From: Bacteroidota bacterium
Lineage (GTDB): Bacteria > Bacteroidota > Bacteroidia > Bacteroidales > Tenuifilaceae
Direction: 5' to 3'
Assembly: GCA_023406715.1 (NCBI GenBank)
Contig: JAEXVC010000204.1
Location: 1-14,621 of the forward strand
DNA length: 14,621 nucleotides
The translations under genes and the position numbers were made by a program. The notes under the pieces are model-generated. The model was given only the letters and a program-made list of their open reading frames with translations, did not search any database and was not told the origin of the DNA. The first letter of the stretch is position 1. The number at the start of each line of letters is the position of its first letter. Shown in pieces: positions 4,827-11,915 of this stretch.

Positions 4827-5738
4827 ATGAAAGAGAAAAGTTTAGCAATTGTAGGAACTGGCCAAATGGGCTGTTCCATTGGACTAGGCCTTCACGGAAA
4901 AGTCGGACTAGTTGCAGGTGTCGATACCAATAAAAATAGTATCGAAAAGGCCATTCAGCAAGGAATGGTGGATGTTGAGTGGAGTTTACACGATGCCATT
5001 GTGTACGCAAACATCATTGTTGTTGCCACTCCTGTTGATGTTGCAACACCAATTATTACAGAGATTTTGGATTATGCCGATGAAAAAACTGTTGTTATAG
5101 ATTTGGGCTCCACAAAAGCACCAATCTGTAGTTCACTTAAAAATCATATCAACAGAAGAAACTTTGTTGCAGCGCATCCAATGGCAGGCTCATCGGTGAA
5201 AGGACCCGATGGTGCAGATGCTGACCTGTTTGCCGGTTGCAAAACCTACATATGTCAGCCGCAACGCTCATCGAGCTATGCGCTTAAAGTTGCTCACGAA
5301 CTATTTCATCAACTCAACTCAAAAGTTGAATACATAGAGCCGTTGCAGCACGATAGACTTGTGGGGTTGGTTTCGCATTTGCCTCAATTAGTCGCATACT
5401 CGTTGTGCAATGTTGTTAAATCGGTTAATCATGAGAATCCAGAATGGGAAAATGTTGCATCGACAGGATTCGATTCGGCCTCGCGTTTAGCAAAAAGTCC
5501 GGCTAGTATGTGGTTGCCAATAGTGAATCAGAACAAGCAAAATGTTCTCAGTAACATTGGATTGATGATTGCCGAGCTACAGAGATTAGAGCAGAGTATT
5601 GCAGCAAACAATCAATCGGCCGTTGCCGATTTTATTGATAGCGCAGTAGATATAAGGGAACAGTTTGAGGAGTCGCGTAAACAGCTAAAAGTAAAAAATA
5701 ATGGAAAAAGAAATTCTTCCTCAATTGCAGCCGCTTAG
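4827..5738 (+). CDS. tyrA: Prephenate dehydrogenase
   Basis: This 303-residue enzyme oxidatively decarboxylates prephenate to 4-hydroxyphenylpyruvate for tyrosine. The N-terminal Rossmann domain has the dinucleotide loop GTGQMG (10-15) and an acidic residue after the second strand (GVDTNK, 31-36), which favours NAD. The catalytic-type His117 lies in AHPMAGSS. The helical C-terminal half carries QHDRLVGLVSHLPQ (174-187) and STGFDSASRLAKS (212-224). There is no ACT domain. The last residues are a basic, Ser- and Ala-rich tail encoded within a 38-base overlap with the next gene. It is the second gene of the operon, separated from pheA only by repeats. Confidence 0.95.
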   Translation: MKEKSLAIVGTGQMGCSIGLGLHGKVGLVAGVDTNKNSIEKAIQQGMVDVEWSLHDAIVYANIIVVATPVDVATPIITEILDYADEKTVVIDLGSTKAPICSSLKNHINRRNFVAAHPMAGSSVKGPDGADADLFAGCKTYICQPQRSSSYALKVAHELFHQLNSKVEYIEPLQHDRLVGLVSHLPQLVAYSLCNVVKSVNHENPEWENVASTGFDSASRLAKSPASMWLPIVNQNKQNVLSNIGLMIAELQRLEQSIAANNQSAVADFIDSAVDIREQFEESRKQLKVKNNGKRNSSSIAAA

Positions 5739-6807
5739 CGGTTGGAACAGTAAGGCTGGTAAGCCTTTAGTTATTGCTGGGCCTTGCAGTGCTGAGTCGC
5801 CAGAGCAATTACTGAGTGTCGCGAATAGTTTAAAAGGTACAAACGCTGTTTCCTACTTGCGCGCTGGGGTTTGGAAACCCAGAACAACGCCAAATTCGTT
5901 TCAGGGTTACGGAAGCGAGGCTTTAACTTGGTTACGCGATGTAAAACGCGAAACAGGCTTGCCTTTCTCAACCGAGGTTGGAAGTCACCAACACGTTTAC
6001 GAAGCACTGAAGTTTGGAGCCGATTTACTTTGGATTGGTGCTCGCACAGTTTCCAATCCCTTTGCAATGCAGGAAATTGCCGATGCTTTAAAGGGTGTCG
6101 ATATTCCTGTTCTGGTTAAGAATCCGTTAAGTCCCGATATAGAACTCTGGGAGGGTGCAATCCGCAGGCTTTACAATGCGGGAATCTTTAAGTTGGGCGC
6201 AATTCATCGTGGATTTTCAATTTGGGGCAAATCGGTTTTTCGCAATCAACCATTGTGGGATATTCCGCTTCAACTAAAAATGCGTTATCCAAACCTGCCA
6301 ATTATATGCGACCCTAGCCACATAACGGGGAAAAGCGATTTGGCACCGTTAGTTGCCCAACGGGCAATGGATTTGAACTTTGATGGTTTGATGGTGGAGG
6401 TGCATCCTTACCCCGAAATTGCACTGAGCGATTCGGCTCAACAATTAACCCCAAAGCAATTCTCCGATTTATCGAAATTGATTTTAGCCGAAGAGGCTCC
6501 TTCACGTAAATTTTCATTGGAGATGTTATATGAACTAAGGGCTGAGATTGATATTATGGACGATTTGCTACTGTGGGTGCTTTCCAACAGAATGGAGCTT
6601 GCGGGTAAAATTGCCGATGTAAAACGGAACGAAAAAATGCAGGTGCTACAATCTACCCGATGGAATCAGGTTTTGGAGCGAGTTACAAGTAAAGGCGCTG
6701 AGTCGGGCTTGCGACCACAGTTCCTTGAAAAACTTTTTCGGAGTATCCACGAGGAATCGGTGGGAATGCAAAAGAATCTGATTGCTTACGAAAAAAGGGT
6801 TATTTGA
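5701..6807 (+). CDS. aroF: Bifunctional DAHP synthase (type I-beta) / chorismate mutase (AroQ)
   Basis: This 368-residue fusion joins the first and a late step of the pathway. The N-terminal barrel (about 1-265) condenses PEP and erythrose 4-phosphate to DAHP. It has GPCSAES with metal ligand Cys29, RAGVWKPRTTP (54-64), Lys140 in VKNP, GAIHRGFS (167-174), His206 in DPSHITG, Glu233 in VEVHPYP and Asp244. The C-terminal helical domain (about 272-368) is an AroQ chorismate mutase with LRAEID, NRMELAGKIADVK and Glu326 in the QVLERV helix. The same order is known in Porphyromonas gingivalis, where the mutase domain lets prephenate inhibit DAHP synthase; similar feedback is likely here but inferred. 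It supplies prephenate to PheA and TyrA. The start overlaps the end of tyrA by 38 bases, which suggests coupled translation. The gene symbol is by function; naming varies. Confidence 0.95.
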   Translation: MEKEILPQLQPLSGWNSKAGKPLVIAGPCSAESPEQLLSVANSLKGTNAVSYLRAGVWKPRTTPNSFQGYGSEALTWLRDVKRETGLPFSTEVGSHQHVYEALKFGADLLWIGARTVSNPFAMQEIADALKGVDIPVLVKNPLSPDIELWEGAIRRLYNAGIFKLGAIHRGFSIWGKSVFRNQPLWDIPLQLKMRYPNLPIICDPSHITGKSDLAPLVAQRAMDLNFDGLMVEVHPYPEIALSDSAQQLTPKQFSDLSKLILAEEAPSRKFSLEMLYELRAEIDIMDDLLLWVLSNRMELAGKIADVKRNEKMQVLQSTRWNQVLERVTSKGAESGLRPQFLEKLFRSIHEESVGMQKNLIAYEKRVI

Positions 6808-6818
6808 AAAAATCGACG

Positions 6819-6826
6819 TAACTTTG
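6819..6826 (+). promoter_or_regulatory. Possible internal promoter -7 box before aroB
   Basis: TAACTTTG matches TAnnTTTG exactly, 12 bases after the stop of the DAHP synthase gene. I see no -33 TTTG at the right distance (the nearest leaves a 12-base spacer), so this may be chance. Confidence 0.25.
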
Positions 6827-6840
6827 AGTATTAAAATTCT

Positions 6841-6899
6841 TGTCATACTAAAGTGTCTGCGAGTTACAATCTAGATCCTTCGCTTAGCTCAGGATGACA
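6841..6899 (+). repeat. Dispersed inverted repeat, copy 3
   Basis: The ends TGTCATACT (6841-6849) and AGGATGACA (6891-6899) are inverted copies at 8 of 9 positions. The middle is diverged but keeps ATCCTTCGCTTAGCTCAGG. It fills the gap before aroB. Confidence 0.7.
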
Positions 6900-6917
6900 T
6901 AAAGTTTCTGCATAGCA

Positions 6918-7943
6918 ATGGAAACAATACAAGTAAAAGGTAAAAAATCCGAATCGACAATAATTGTTGGGGAAAGTATTTCAAATCTATCAAAATACAT
7001 TCCTAGCAAGGGTGTTTACATTATTACCGATGAGAATGTAGATAAAATCTACAGCAATATCTTTCCAAATTTTCCTAAGTATATTGTAAAACCAGGGGAA
7101 GAATCCAAAAATCTACTCTCCGTTTCGGAGATTTACCGTTGGTTACTTGATGTTGGTGCCGATAGAAGTTCTTTCATTGTTGGAATTGGCGGTGGTGTTG
7201 TTTGCGATATCGCAGGTTTTGTGGCATCTACCTATATGCGTGGTGTGGAGTTTGGCTTTGTGGCTACAAGCCTACTTGCTCAGGTTGACGCTAGTGTAGG
7301 CGGCAAAAATGGAATTGACTTGGATGGCTACAAGAACATTGTGGGAACATTTAATCAGCCTAAGTTTGTTATTTGCGATACATCAATGCTGAAAACATTG
7401 CCTGCAGTTGAACTTTCCAATGGTTTTTCCGAAATGGTTAAGCATTGCTTAATTGCCGTTGCCGATGATTTCGTTTTTATGGAGGAGAATATTGAGAAGT
7501 TGATGAATTGTGATGTTGAGGTAATAACTCATCTGTTAGCAAAGTCGGTTCGAATTAAGGCAAACATTGTAACTGCCGATGAACATGAGAAGGGCGAGCG
7601 TAAGAAGTTGAACCTCGGTCACACTTGGGGTCATGCGGTTGAAAAGGTGTCGGGTTTGCCTCATGGGCAAAGCGTTAGCATTGGACTTGAGTTTGCAGCA
7701 CGTTTATCAGTGGAAAAAGGTCTGCTCGAAAAACGCGACTATATGCGATTGATGAACTTGCTTCGAGAACTTCAACTGCCAATCTGCACAAGCATTAATC
7801 CTTTGAAAATATTCGATGCTCTAACCAAGGATAAGAAAAAGGTTGACGACTCCATCGATTTTATTTTGATGAAAGGAATTGGGAATGTTGTGATTGAGAG
7901 GTTCCAGTTGAATGAGATTAAAAGTTATTTAGTTAAAGGTTGA
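6918..7943 (+). CDS. aroB: 3-Dehydroquinate synthase
   Basis: This 341-residue enzyme cyclises DAHP to 3-dehydroquinate, using NAD and a divalent metal. The N-terminal nucleotide-binding half has GIGGGVVCDIAGFVAS (89-104) and VDASVGGKNGID (123-134). The metal ligands expected in the family are visible: Glu172 in GFSEMVKH, His235 in LNLGHTWGHA and His249 in LPHGQSVSIG. The start ATG at 6918 follows an inverted repeat directly. It is fourth in the aromatic operon, next to aroD, which takes its product. Confidence 0.97.
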   Translation: METIQVKGKKSESTIIVGESISNLSKYIPSKGVYIITDENVDKIYSNIFPNFPKYIVKPGEESKNLLSVSEIYRWLLDVGADRSSFIVGIGGGVVCDIAGFVASTYMRGVEFGFVATSLLAQVDASVGGKNGIDLDGYKNIVGTFNQPKFVICDTSMLKTLPAVELSNGFSEMVKHCLIAVADDFVFMEENIEKLMNCDVEVITHLLAKSVRIKANIVTADEHEKGERKKLNLGHTWGHAVEKVSGLPHGQSVSIGLEFAARLSVEKGLLEKRDYMRLMNLLRELQLPICTSINPLKIFDALTKDKKKVDDSIDFILMKGIGNVVIERFQLNEIKSYLVKG

Positions 7944-7948
7944 AAAAA

Positions 7949-7976
7949 GTCACTTATCACCCGTCACTTGTCACTA
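7949..7976 (+). repeat. Heptamer repeat tract, GTCACNN family
   Basis: Four units: GTCACTT, ATCACCC, GTCACTT, GTCACTA. The reverse complement belongs to the GTGACNN family seen at 1781-1808. It fills almost the whole gap between the aroB stop (7943) and the aroD ATG (7982). Confidence 0.75.
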
Positions 7977-7981
7977 AAAAA

Positions 7982-8626
7982 ATGCATCCAAAAATTTGTT
8001 TAACCATAGGGAATGTTACTTACGATGAGGCAATAAAACATCTCAACGATGTTTCGTTAGCTGAAATCAGAATGGATTTGTTGGATTTCTCCGACGAGCA
8101 GTTTTCTTCAATTTTCAGTCAAGATAAAAAGTTGATTGCTACATATCGTTCCGATAACAAATACGAGGTTTTATTCTCAAAGTATAGTCAAGCAATTGAG
8201 TTTGGCTGCACCTGTGTAGATATCGACATAAATGTACCAGAGGTTTATCGCGATAAAATTGCAGATTTGGCACATAGTAAAGGATGCAATGTTGTATTAT
8301 CGTACCATAACTACGAGAAAACCCCGGGACATCGAGCATTATCGCATTTAGTTGAAAAAATGGTTGGGTCGGGTGCCGATATCGTTAAAATAGCCTGTAC
8401 TGCTCATAGTACAGAGGATTGCTCCAGAGTGCTTGGTTTATATGAGAAATACACAAAGTTAGTAGCATTTTGTATGGGCGAGATAGGAAAAATCACTCGC
8501 TTGGCTTCGCCAATGCTGGGTGCGCCGTTTACATATGCATCAATTAAAGGTAAAGAGGTGGCTCCAGGTCAAATGAGCTATGGCGAGGTTGAGAGTATTT
8601 TGAAGATAATGGAAGCGGGAAGTTAG
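7982..8626 (+). CDS. aroD: 3-Dehydroquinate dehydratase, type I
   Basis: This 214-residue class I enzyme dehydrates 3-dehydroquinate to 3-dehydroshikimate through a Schiff base. The EIRMD motif (28-32) corresponds to the substrate-binding EWR segment of E. coli. Catalytic His109 lies in SYHNY and Schiff-base Lys136 in DIVKIA. MGEIGKITR and APGQ close the active site. The frame can be extended to a TTG at 7940, but that reads through the heptamer repeat and overlaps the aroB stop, so the ATG at 7982 (MHPKICLTIG) is preferred. The last codons (GS, stop) lie inside the next repeat tract. It is separate from aroE, not fused as in plants. Confidence 0.95.
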   Translation: MHPKICLTIGNVTYDEAIKHLNDVSLAEIRMDLLDFSDEQFSSIFSQDKKLIATYRSDNKYEVLFSKYSQAIEFGCTCVDIDINVPEVYRDKIADLAHSKGCNVVLSYHNYEKTPGHRALSHLVEKMVGSGADIVKIACTAHSTEDCSRVLGLYEKYTKLVAFCMGEIGKITRLASPMLGAPFTYASIKGKEVAPGQMSYGEVESILKIMEAGS

Positions 8627-8667
8627 AAGATGGATGATGGAATTAGGAAGTTAGATATAGGAATTTT
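8619..8667 (+). repeat. Heptamer repeat tract, GAAGTTA/GATGATG family
   Basis: Seven units in phase: GAAGTTA, GAAGATG, GATGATG, GAATTAG, GAAGTTA, GATATAG, GAATTTT. Every unit starts with GA. The first units contain the aroD stop codon. Confidence 0.7.
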
Positions 8668-8684
8668 AGATGTTTTAGCATGAT

Positions 8685-8712
8685 GTCACCAGTAACCAGT
8701 CACATGTCACCG
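8685..8712 (+). repeat. Heptamer repeat tract, GTCACNN family, overlapping the aroE start
   Basis: Four units: GTCACCA, GTAACCA, GTCACAT, GTCACCG. The preferred aroE ATG at 8704 spans the junction of the third and fourth units. Confidence 0.72.
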
Positions 8713-9639
8713 AGAAAATATTTCGCTGTTTTTGGCAAGCCAATTCTTCATAGCCGAAGCCCACAGCTTTTCAACTCTGTTTTTGAAAAGATGGGAATAG
8801 AGGCATTCTATACACGAATTAGGGCATTAAGCGGTAAGGATGTAATTGAAATAATTAAGAACCTGAATGTTTCGGGGGCTAATATCACTACGCCTTTCAA
8901 GGAGGAGGTAATGCCTTTCCTCGATTTTATCTCCGACGATGCTAAGCTAATTGGCGGCGTTAATACAATTGTTAATGCCGATGGTAAATTGTCGGGTTAC
9001 AATACCGACCATTACGGTGTAACCCGTTCACTTATTGAGTCAGGATTGAACTTAAATGGGCTGAAATGTCTTATACTTGGTGCTGGACCTGCAGCAAGAG
9101 CTGCTGTTTATGGTTTAGTAAAAAATGGTGCCGAGGTAACTATTTCCAATCGCACACACTCAAAAGCGCAAATTATAGCCAACGATTTTGGCTGTAAAAC
9201 GTTGGAGATTGAAAAAATAAATACGGAGATTAACGGATTTGATGTTATGGTATCGACCCTTTTGCCCGATGTCAATCCAATTAGCGATGTTGGGTTACCT
9301 TCAAAATTAACAATACTTGATGCAAACTACCGAATGTCGAATTTTGGCATTTATGCTGAGGCTTTCGATTGTAAAATAATATCGGGAAAGCGCTGGCTCA
9401 TCAATCAGGCTATCGAGTCGTATAAGTACTATTTTGGCGTAGAACCAGATGTTAAGTTGATGGAGAAAGGTCTCAATATTGAACTCGATAAAAACTCAAT
9501 AAATGCAATTCCATACTCATCGGGTGCTCGGTTTGTGAATTTGATAAATACGGATATTGTTATTTCGCTTCCTGCAGCGCAGGTGGGATGTTTAAATACT
9601 TTTTTAGATGAAGAGGTTTGTAAGGTCTTCGGTAGTTAG
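8704..9639 (+). CDS. aroE: Shikimate dehydrogenase with C-terminal extension
   Basis: This enzyme reduces 3-dehydroshikimate to shikimate with NADPH. From the ATG at 8704 it has 311 residues. The substrate site is visible in SRSP (17-20), catalytic Lys66 in TTPFKEEV, and Asp102 in YNTDHYG. The cofactor loop is GAGPAARA (127-134), with the NADP-type NRTHSKA (149-155). The family's C-terminal motif SGKRWLINQA ends near 236, and similarity of the usual kind stops near residue 257 (FGVEPDVKLMEKGL). About 54 further residues follow; typical bacterial proteins have about 270. I do not recognise the tail. Its end overlaps aroA by 32 bases. In-frame ATGs at 8680 and 8683 could add up to eight residues, but those are repeat-encoded; MSPRKYFAVFGKP is the better start. 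Confidence 0.93.
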   Translation: MSPRKYFAVFGKPILHSRSPQLFNSVFEKMGIEAFYTRIRALSGKDVIEIIKNLNVSGANITTPFKEEVMPFLDFISDDAKLIGGVNTIVNADGKLSGYNTDHYGVTRSLIESGLNLNGLKCLILGAGPAARAAVYGLVKNGAEVTISNRTHSKAQIIANDFGCKTLEIEKINTEINGFDVMVSTLLPDVNPISDVGLPSKLTILDANYRMSNFGIYAEAFDCKIISGKRWLINQAIESYKYYFGVEPDVKLMEKGLNIELDKNSINAIPYSSGARFVNLINTDIVISLPAAQVGCLNTFLDEEVCKVFGS

Positions 9640-10849
9640 TGGAACTATTCAGGCGCCTGCGTCAAAAAGCTTAGCCCAGCGGGCGATTGCGCTTGCATCA
9701 ATGGCCGAAGGAGGTTCGGAGATTTTGAATGCTGGAAATAGTGACGATTGCCAGGCGGCAATTCGCGTTTGTAGGGATTTAGGTGCAAATATAGACGGAG
9801 ATGCCAATCAGTTGATTATTGATGGTGGTTTAAAGTTACCTGAAAAACCATTGAACTGTGGCGAGTCGGGACTAAGTATAAGGATGTTCTCTCCAATTGC
9901 ATCAATGTTGAATGGTGAGATTACACTTGTTGGCGAAGGTTCTTTGAAAAATAGGCCAATGCAAATAATTACCGATGCGTTGGGTCAGTTTGGAGTGGAG
10001 TGTTCTACTGCAAATGGTTTTCTGCCAATAAACGTAAAAGGGCCAATGAGAGGTGGGCAAATCAGAGTTGATGGCTCGTTGAGTTCGCAGGTACTTACGG
10101 GTTTGCTTATGGCATCGCCAATGGCAAGTTCCGATGTAACAATATTGGTTGATAATCTCAAAAGCATTCCCTACGTGCAGTTAACCATCGATATGATGCG
10201 TAAGTTCGGTGTCGATGTTGAGAATCTCAATAATTCGGAATTCAGAATAAAAGCGCCTCAGCGCTATAAGCCTTGCAAGTATAATGTCGAGGGCGATTGG
10301 AGCGGAGCTGCCTTCCTGCTTGTTGCTGGCGCAATTGCTGGAGAGGTTGAGGTTATGAATCTTAATCCACGCTCACTCCAGGCCGACAGGGCAATTATCA
10401 ATGCTTTGATGTGGTGTGGTGCGTACGTTTCTATTCGCGAGAATAGTATTTTAGTGAAAAAGGAGAGTTTGACAGGCTTCGATTTCGATGCCACGCATTG
10501 TCCCGATTTATTCCCTCCATTAGTTGCACTTGCTTCGCATTGTGTTGGTGAATCAAAAATTCTGGGCGTTAATCGACTAAAAGTAAAGGAGAGTGATAGG
10601 GCTGCAACGCTTATGGTGGAATTCACCAAATTGGGAATCGATATCAAGGTACAGGATGATTTAATGATAGTCCAAGGAGGAAAGCCGAAATCGGCTAAAG
10701 TTCAATCGCATGGCGACCATCGTATTGCAATGGCTTGCGCAGTTGCAGCGTTAAATGGTAATTGCGAGGTTGAGATTGATGGCGCCGAAGCTGTATCGAA
10801 AAGTTATCCCAATTTCTTTAGTGACTTACTCCGAGTGACAGGTGAATAG
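9608..10849 (+). CDS. aroA: 3-Phosphoshikimate 1-carboxyvinyltransferase (EPSP synthase)
   Basis: This 413-residue enzyme joins shikimate 3-phosphate and PEP to make EPSP. The N-terminal substrate motif APASKSLAQRA (16-26) has Lys20, Ser21 and Arg25. The PEP-site loop reads NCGESGLSIRMF (83-94) in place of the E. coli NAGTAMR segment, closer to forms seen in Firmicutes. The catalytic Asp300 lies in CPDLFP and Glu328 in VKESDRAATL, and GDHRIAMA (369-376) is the usual C-terminal signature. The start at 9608 lies within the end of aroE (32-base overlap). The last residues (VTGE, stop) are encoded by a heptamer repeat. Its substrate requires shikimate kinase, which is not in this window. Confidence 0.96.
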   Translation: MKRFVRSSVVSGTIQAPASKSLAQRAIALASMAEGGSEILNAGNSDDCQAAIRVCRDLGANIDGDANQLIIDGGLKLPEKPLNCGESGLSIRMFSPIASMLNGEITLVGEGSLKNRPMQIITDALGQFGVECSTANGFLPINVKGPMRGGQIRVDGSLSSQVLTGLLMASPMASSDVTILVDNLKSIPYVQLTIDMMRKFGVDVENLNNSEFRIKAPQRYKPCKYNVEGDWSGAAFLLVAGAIAGEVEVMNLNPRSLQADRAIINALMWCGAYVSIRENSILVKKESLTGFDFDATHCPDLFPPLVALASHCVGESKILGVNRLKVKESDRAATLMVEFTKLGIDIKVQDDLMIVQGGKPKSAKVQSHGDHRIAMACAVAALNGNCEVEIDGAEAVSKSYPNFFSDLLRVTGE

Positions 10850-10862
10850 TGACATATGACAA
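10835..10862 (+). repeat. Heptamer repeat tract, GTGACNN family, containing the aroA stop
   Basis: Four units: GTGACAG, GTGAATA, GTGACAT, ATGACAA. The phase can be followed back to 10821 (GTGACTT, ACTCCGA), inside aroA. The aroA stop codon TAG lies across the second and third units. Confidence 0.68.
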
Positions 10863-10870
10863 TTTCTTTA

Positions 10871-10905
10871 CGAACAACTTTCAACGAACAACTAACAACG
10901 AAACT
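10871..10905 (+). repeat. Heptamer repeat tract, CGAACAA family, abutting the aroC ATG
   Basis: Five units: CGAACAA, CTTTCAA, CGAACAA, CTAACAA, CGAAACT, followed at once by the aroC ATG. It resembles the tracts before rpe and leader peptide 2. Confidence 0.7.
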
Positions 10906-11874
10906 ATGAACACATTCGGACGAATATTTAAAATATCAATCTTTGGGGAGTCGCATGGCCCTGCTGTTGGGGTTACTATCGATGGCGTTAAACCAGGATT
11001 ATCGTTGCAGTTAGATGATTTTACGCACGATATTTTTCGTCGTAAATCGGGCGCAAAAGGAACCACACCGCGTGTTGAGGACGATATGCCCGAGATAATT
11101 TCCGGATGGTTCAATGGTTTTACCACAGGTGCACCACTTACTATTATTTTCAGGAACGCCAACACCCAATCGGGCGATTACGAGCGCATTAAGGATTTAC
11201 CACGACCCGGACATGCCGATTTTGTCGCACATCAAAAATTCAACGGCTATAACGATTACCGTGGTGGAGGACATTTCTCTGGCCGCTTAACACTGGCGCT
11301 TGTTGCTGCTGGCGTTATTGCAAAAAAGATGATAGAACCAATAAGCGTAAGCGCTAATTTGATTTCGGTTGGAGGAAGTCGCGATATAGAAGGAACTATC
11401 AGCAAGTCGCTTGAAAGTGGCGATTCTGTTGGTGGAATAGTTGAGTGCAGGGCAAATAATCTGCCTGTTGGACTAGGCGAACCATTTTTCGATTCGGTGG
11501 AATCGTTAATTAGCCATATTGTTTTTGCCGTTCCAGCAATCAAGGGAATTGAGTTTGGCTCAGGCTTTTCTGCTGCAGCAATGACAGGCTCTCAGCATAA
11601 CGATACATTTATTGATGCCCAAGGCAAAACATCGACCAATAATGCTGGAGGAATATCTGGTGGTATCACCAATGGCAACGAGTTGGTTTTCCGTGTGGCT
11701 GTAAAACCCACATCGAGCATAGGTTTACAGCAGCAAACAGTAAATATGACCAATGGGAAAGTTGAAAACCTCGATATCAAGGGCCGCCACGATGCCTGTA
11801 TTGCATTGCGCGTTCCTGTGGTCATTGAGGCTGTAACAGCAATAGTGCTTGCAGATTTATCAGCAGAATTGTAA
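10906..11874 (+). CDS. aroC: Chorismate synthase (short, divergent form)
   Basis: This enzyme converts EPSP to chorismate with reduced FMN. From the ATG at 10906 it has 322 residues, shorter than the usual 350-360. Family motifs are in order: FGESHG with His17, NANTQSGDY (84-92), RPGHAD with His103, RGGGHFSGRLT (119-129), GSQHND (228-233), NNAGGISGGITNG (245-257) and GRHDAC with His295. The segment RGGGHFSGRLT differs from the common RGGGRSSARET and resembles forms I associate with Clostridia. The length deficit lies between about residues 140 and 175, where longer relatives have an extra segment. The frame is open back to 10849, but that stretch is repeat sequence, and MNTFGRIFKISIFGESHG is the canonical N-terminus. 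It is the last gene of the operon, followed by a terminator. Confidence 0.94.
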   Translation: MNTFGRIFKISIFGESHGPAVGVTIDGVKPGLSLQLDDFTHDIFRRKSGAKGTTPRVEDDMPEIISGWFNGFTTGAPLTIIFRNANTQSGDYERIKDLPRPGHADFVAHQKFNGYNDYRGGGHFSGRLTLALVAAGVIAKKMIEPISVSANLISVGGSRDIEGTISKSLESGDSVGGIVECRANNLPVGLGEPFFDSVESLISHIVFAVPAIKGIEFGSGFSAAAMTGSQHNDTFIDAQGKTSTNNAGGISGGITNGNELVFRVAVKPTSSIGLQQQTVNMTNGKVENLDIKGRHDACIALRVPVVIEAVTAIVLADLSAEL

Positions 11875-11915
11875 AATATAAAGGGCTCTTGAACTCTTCG
11901 AAAGATAGAAATGAA

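Noticed and set aside
7940..7981. TTG start for aroD, extending it by 14 residues
   Set aside because: The extra residues are encoded by a heptamer repeat and overlap the aroB stop; the ATG at 7982 gives the usual N-terminus.
10849..10905. N-terminal extension of aroC by 19 residues
   Set aside because: It consists of repeat-encoded residues; MNTFGRIFKISIFGESHG at 10906 is the standard start.
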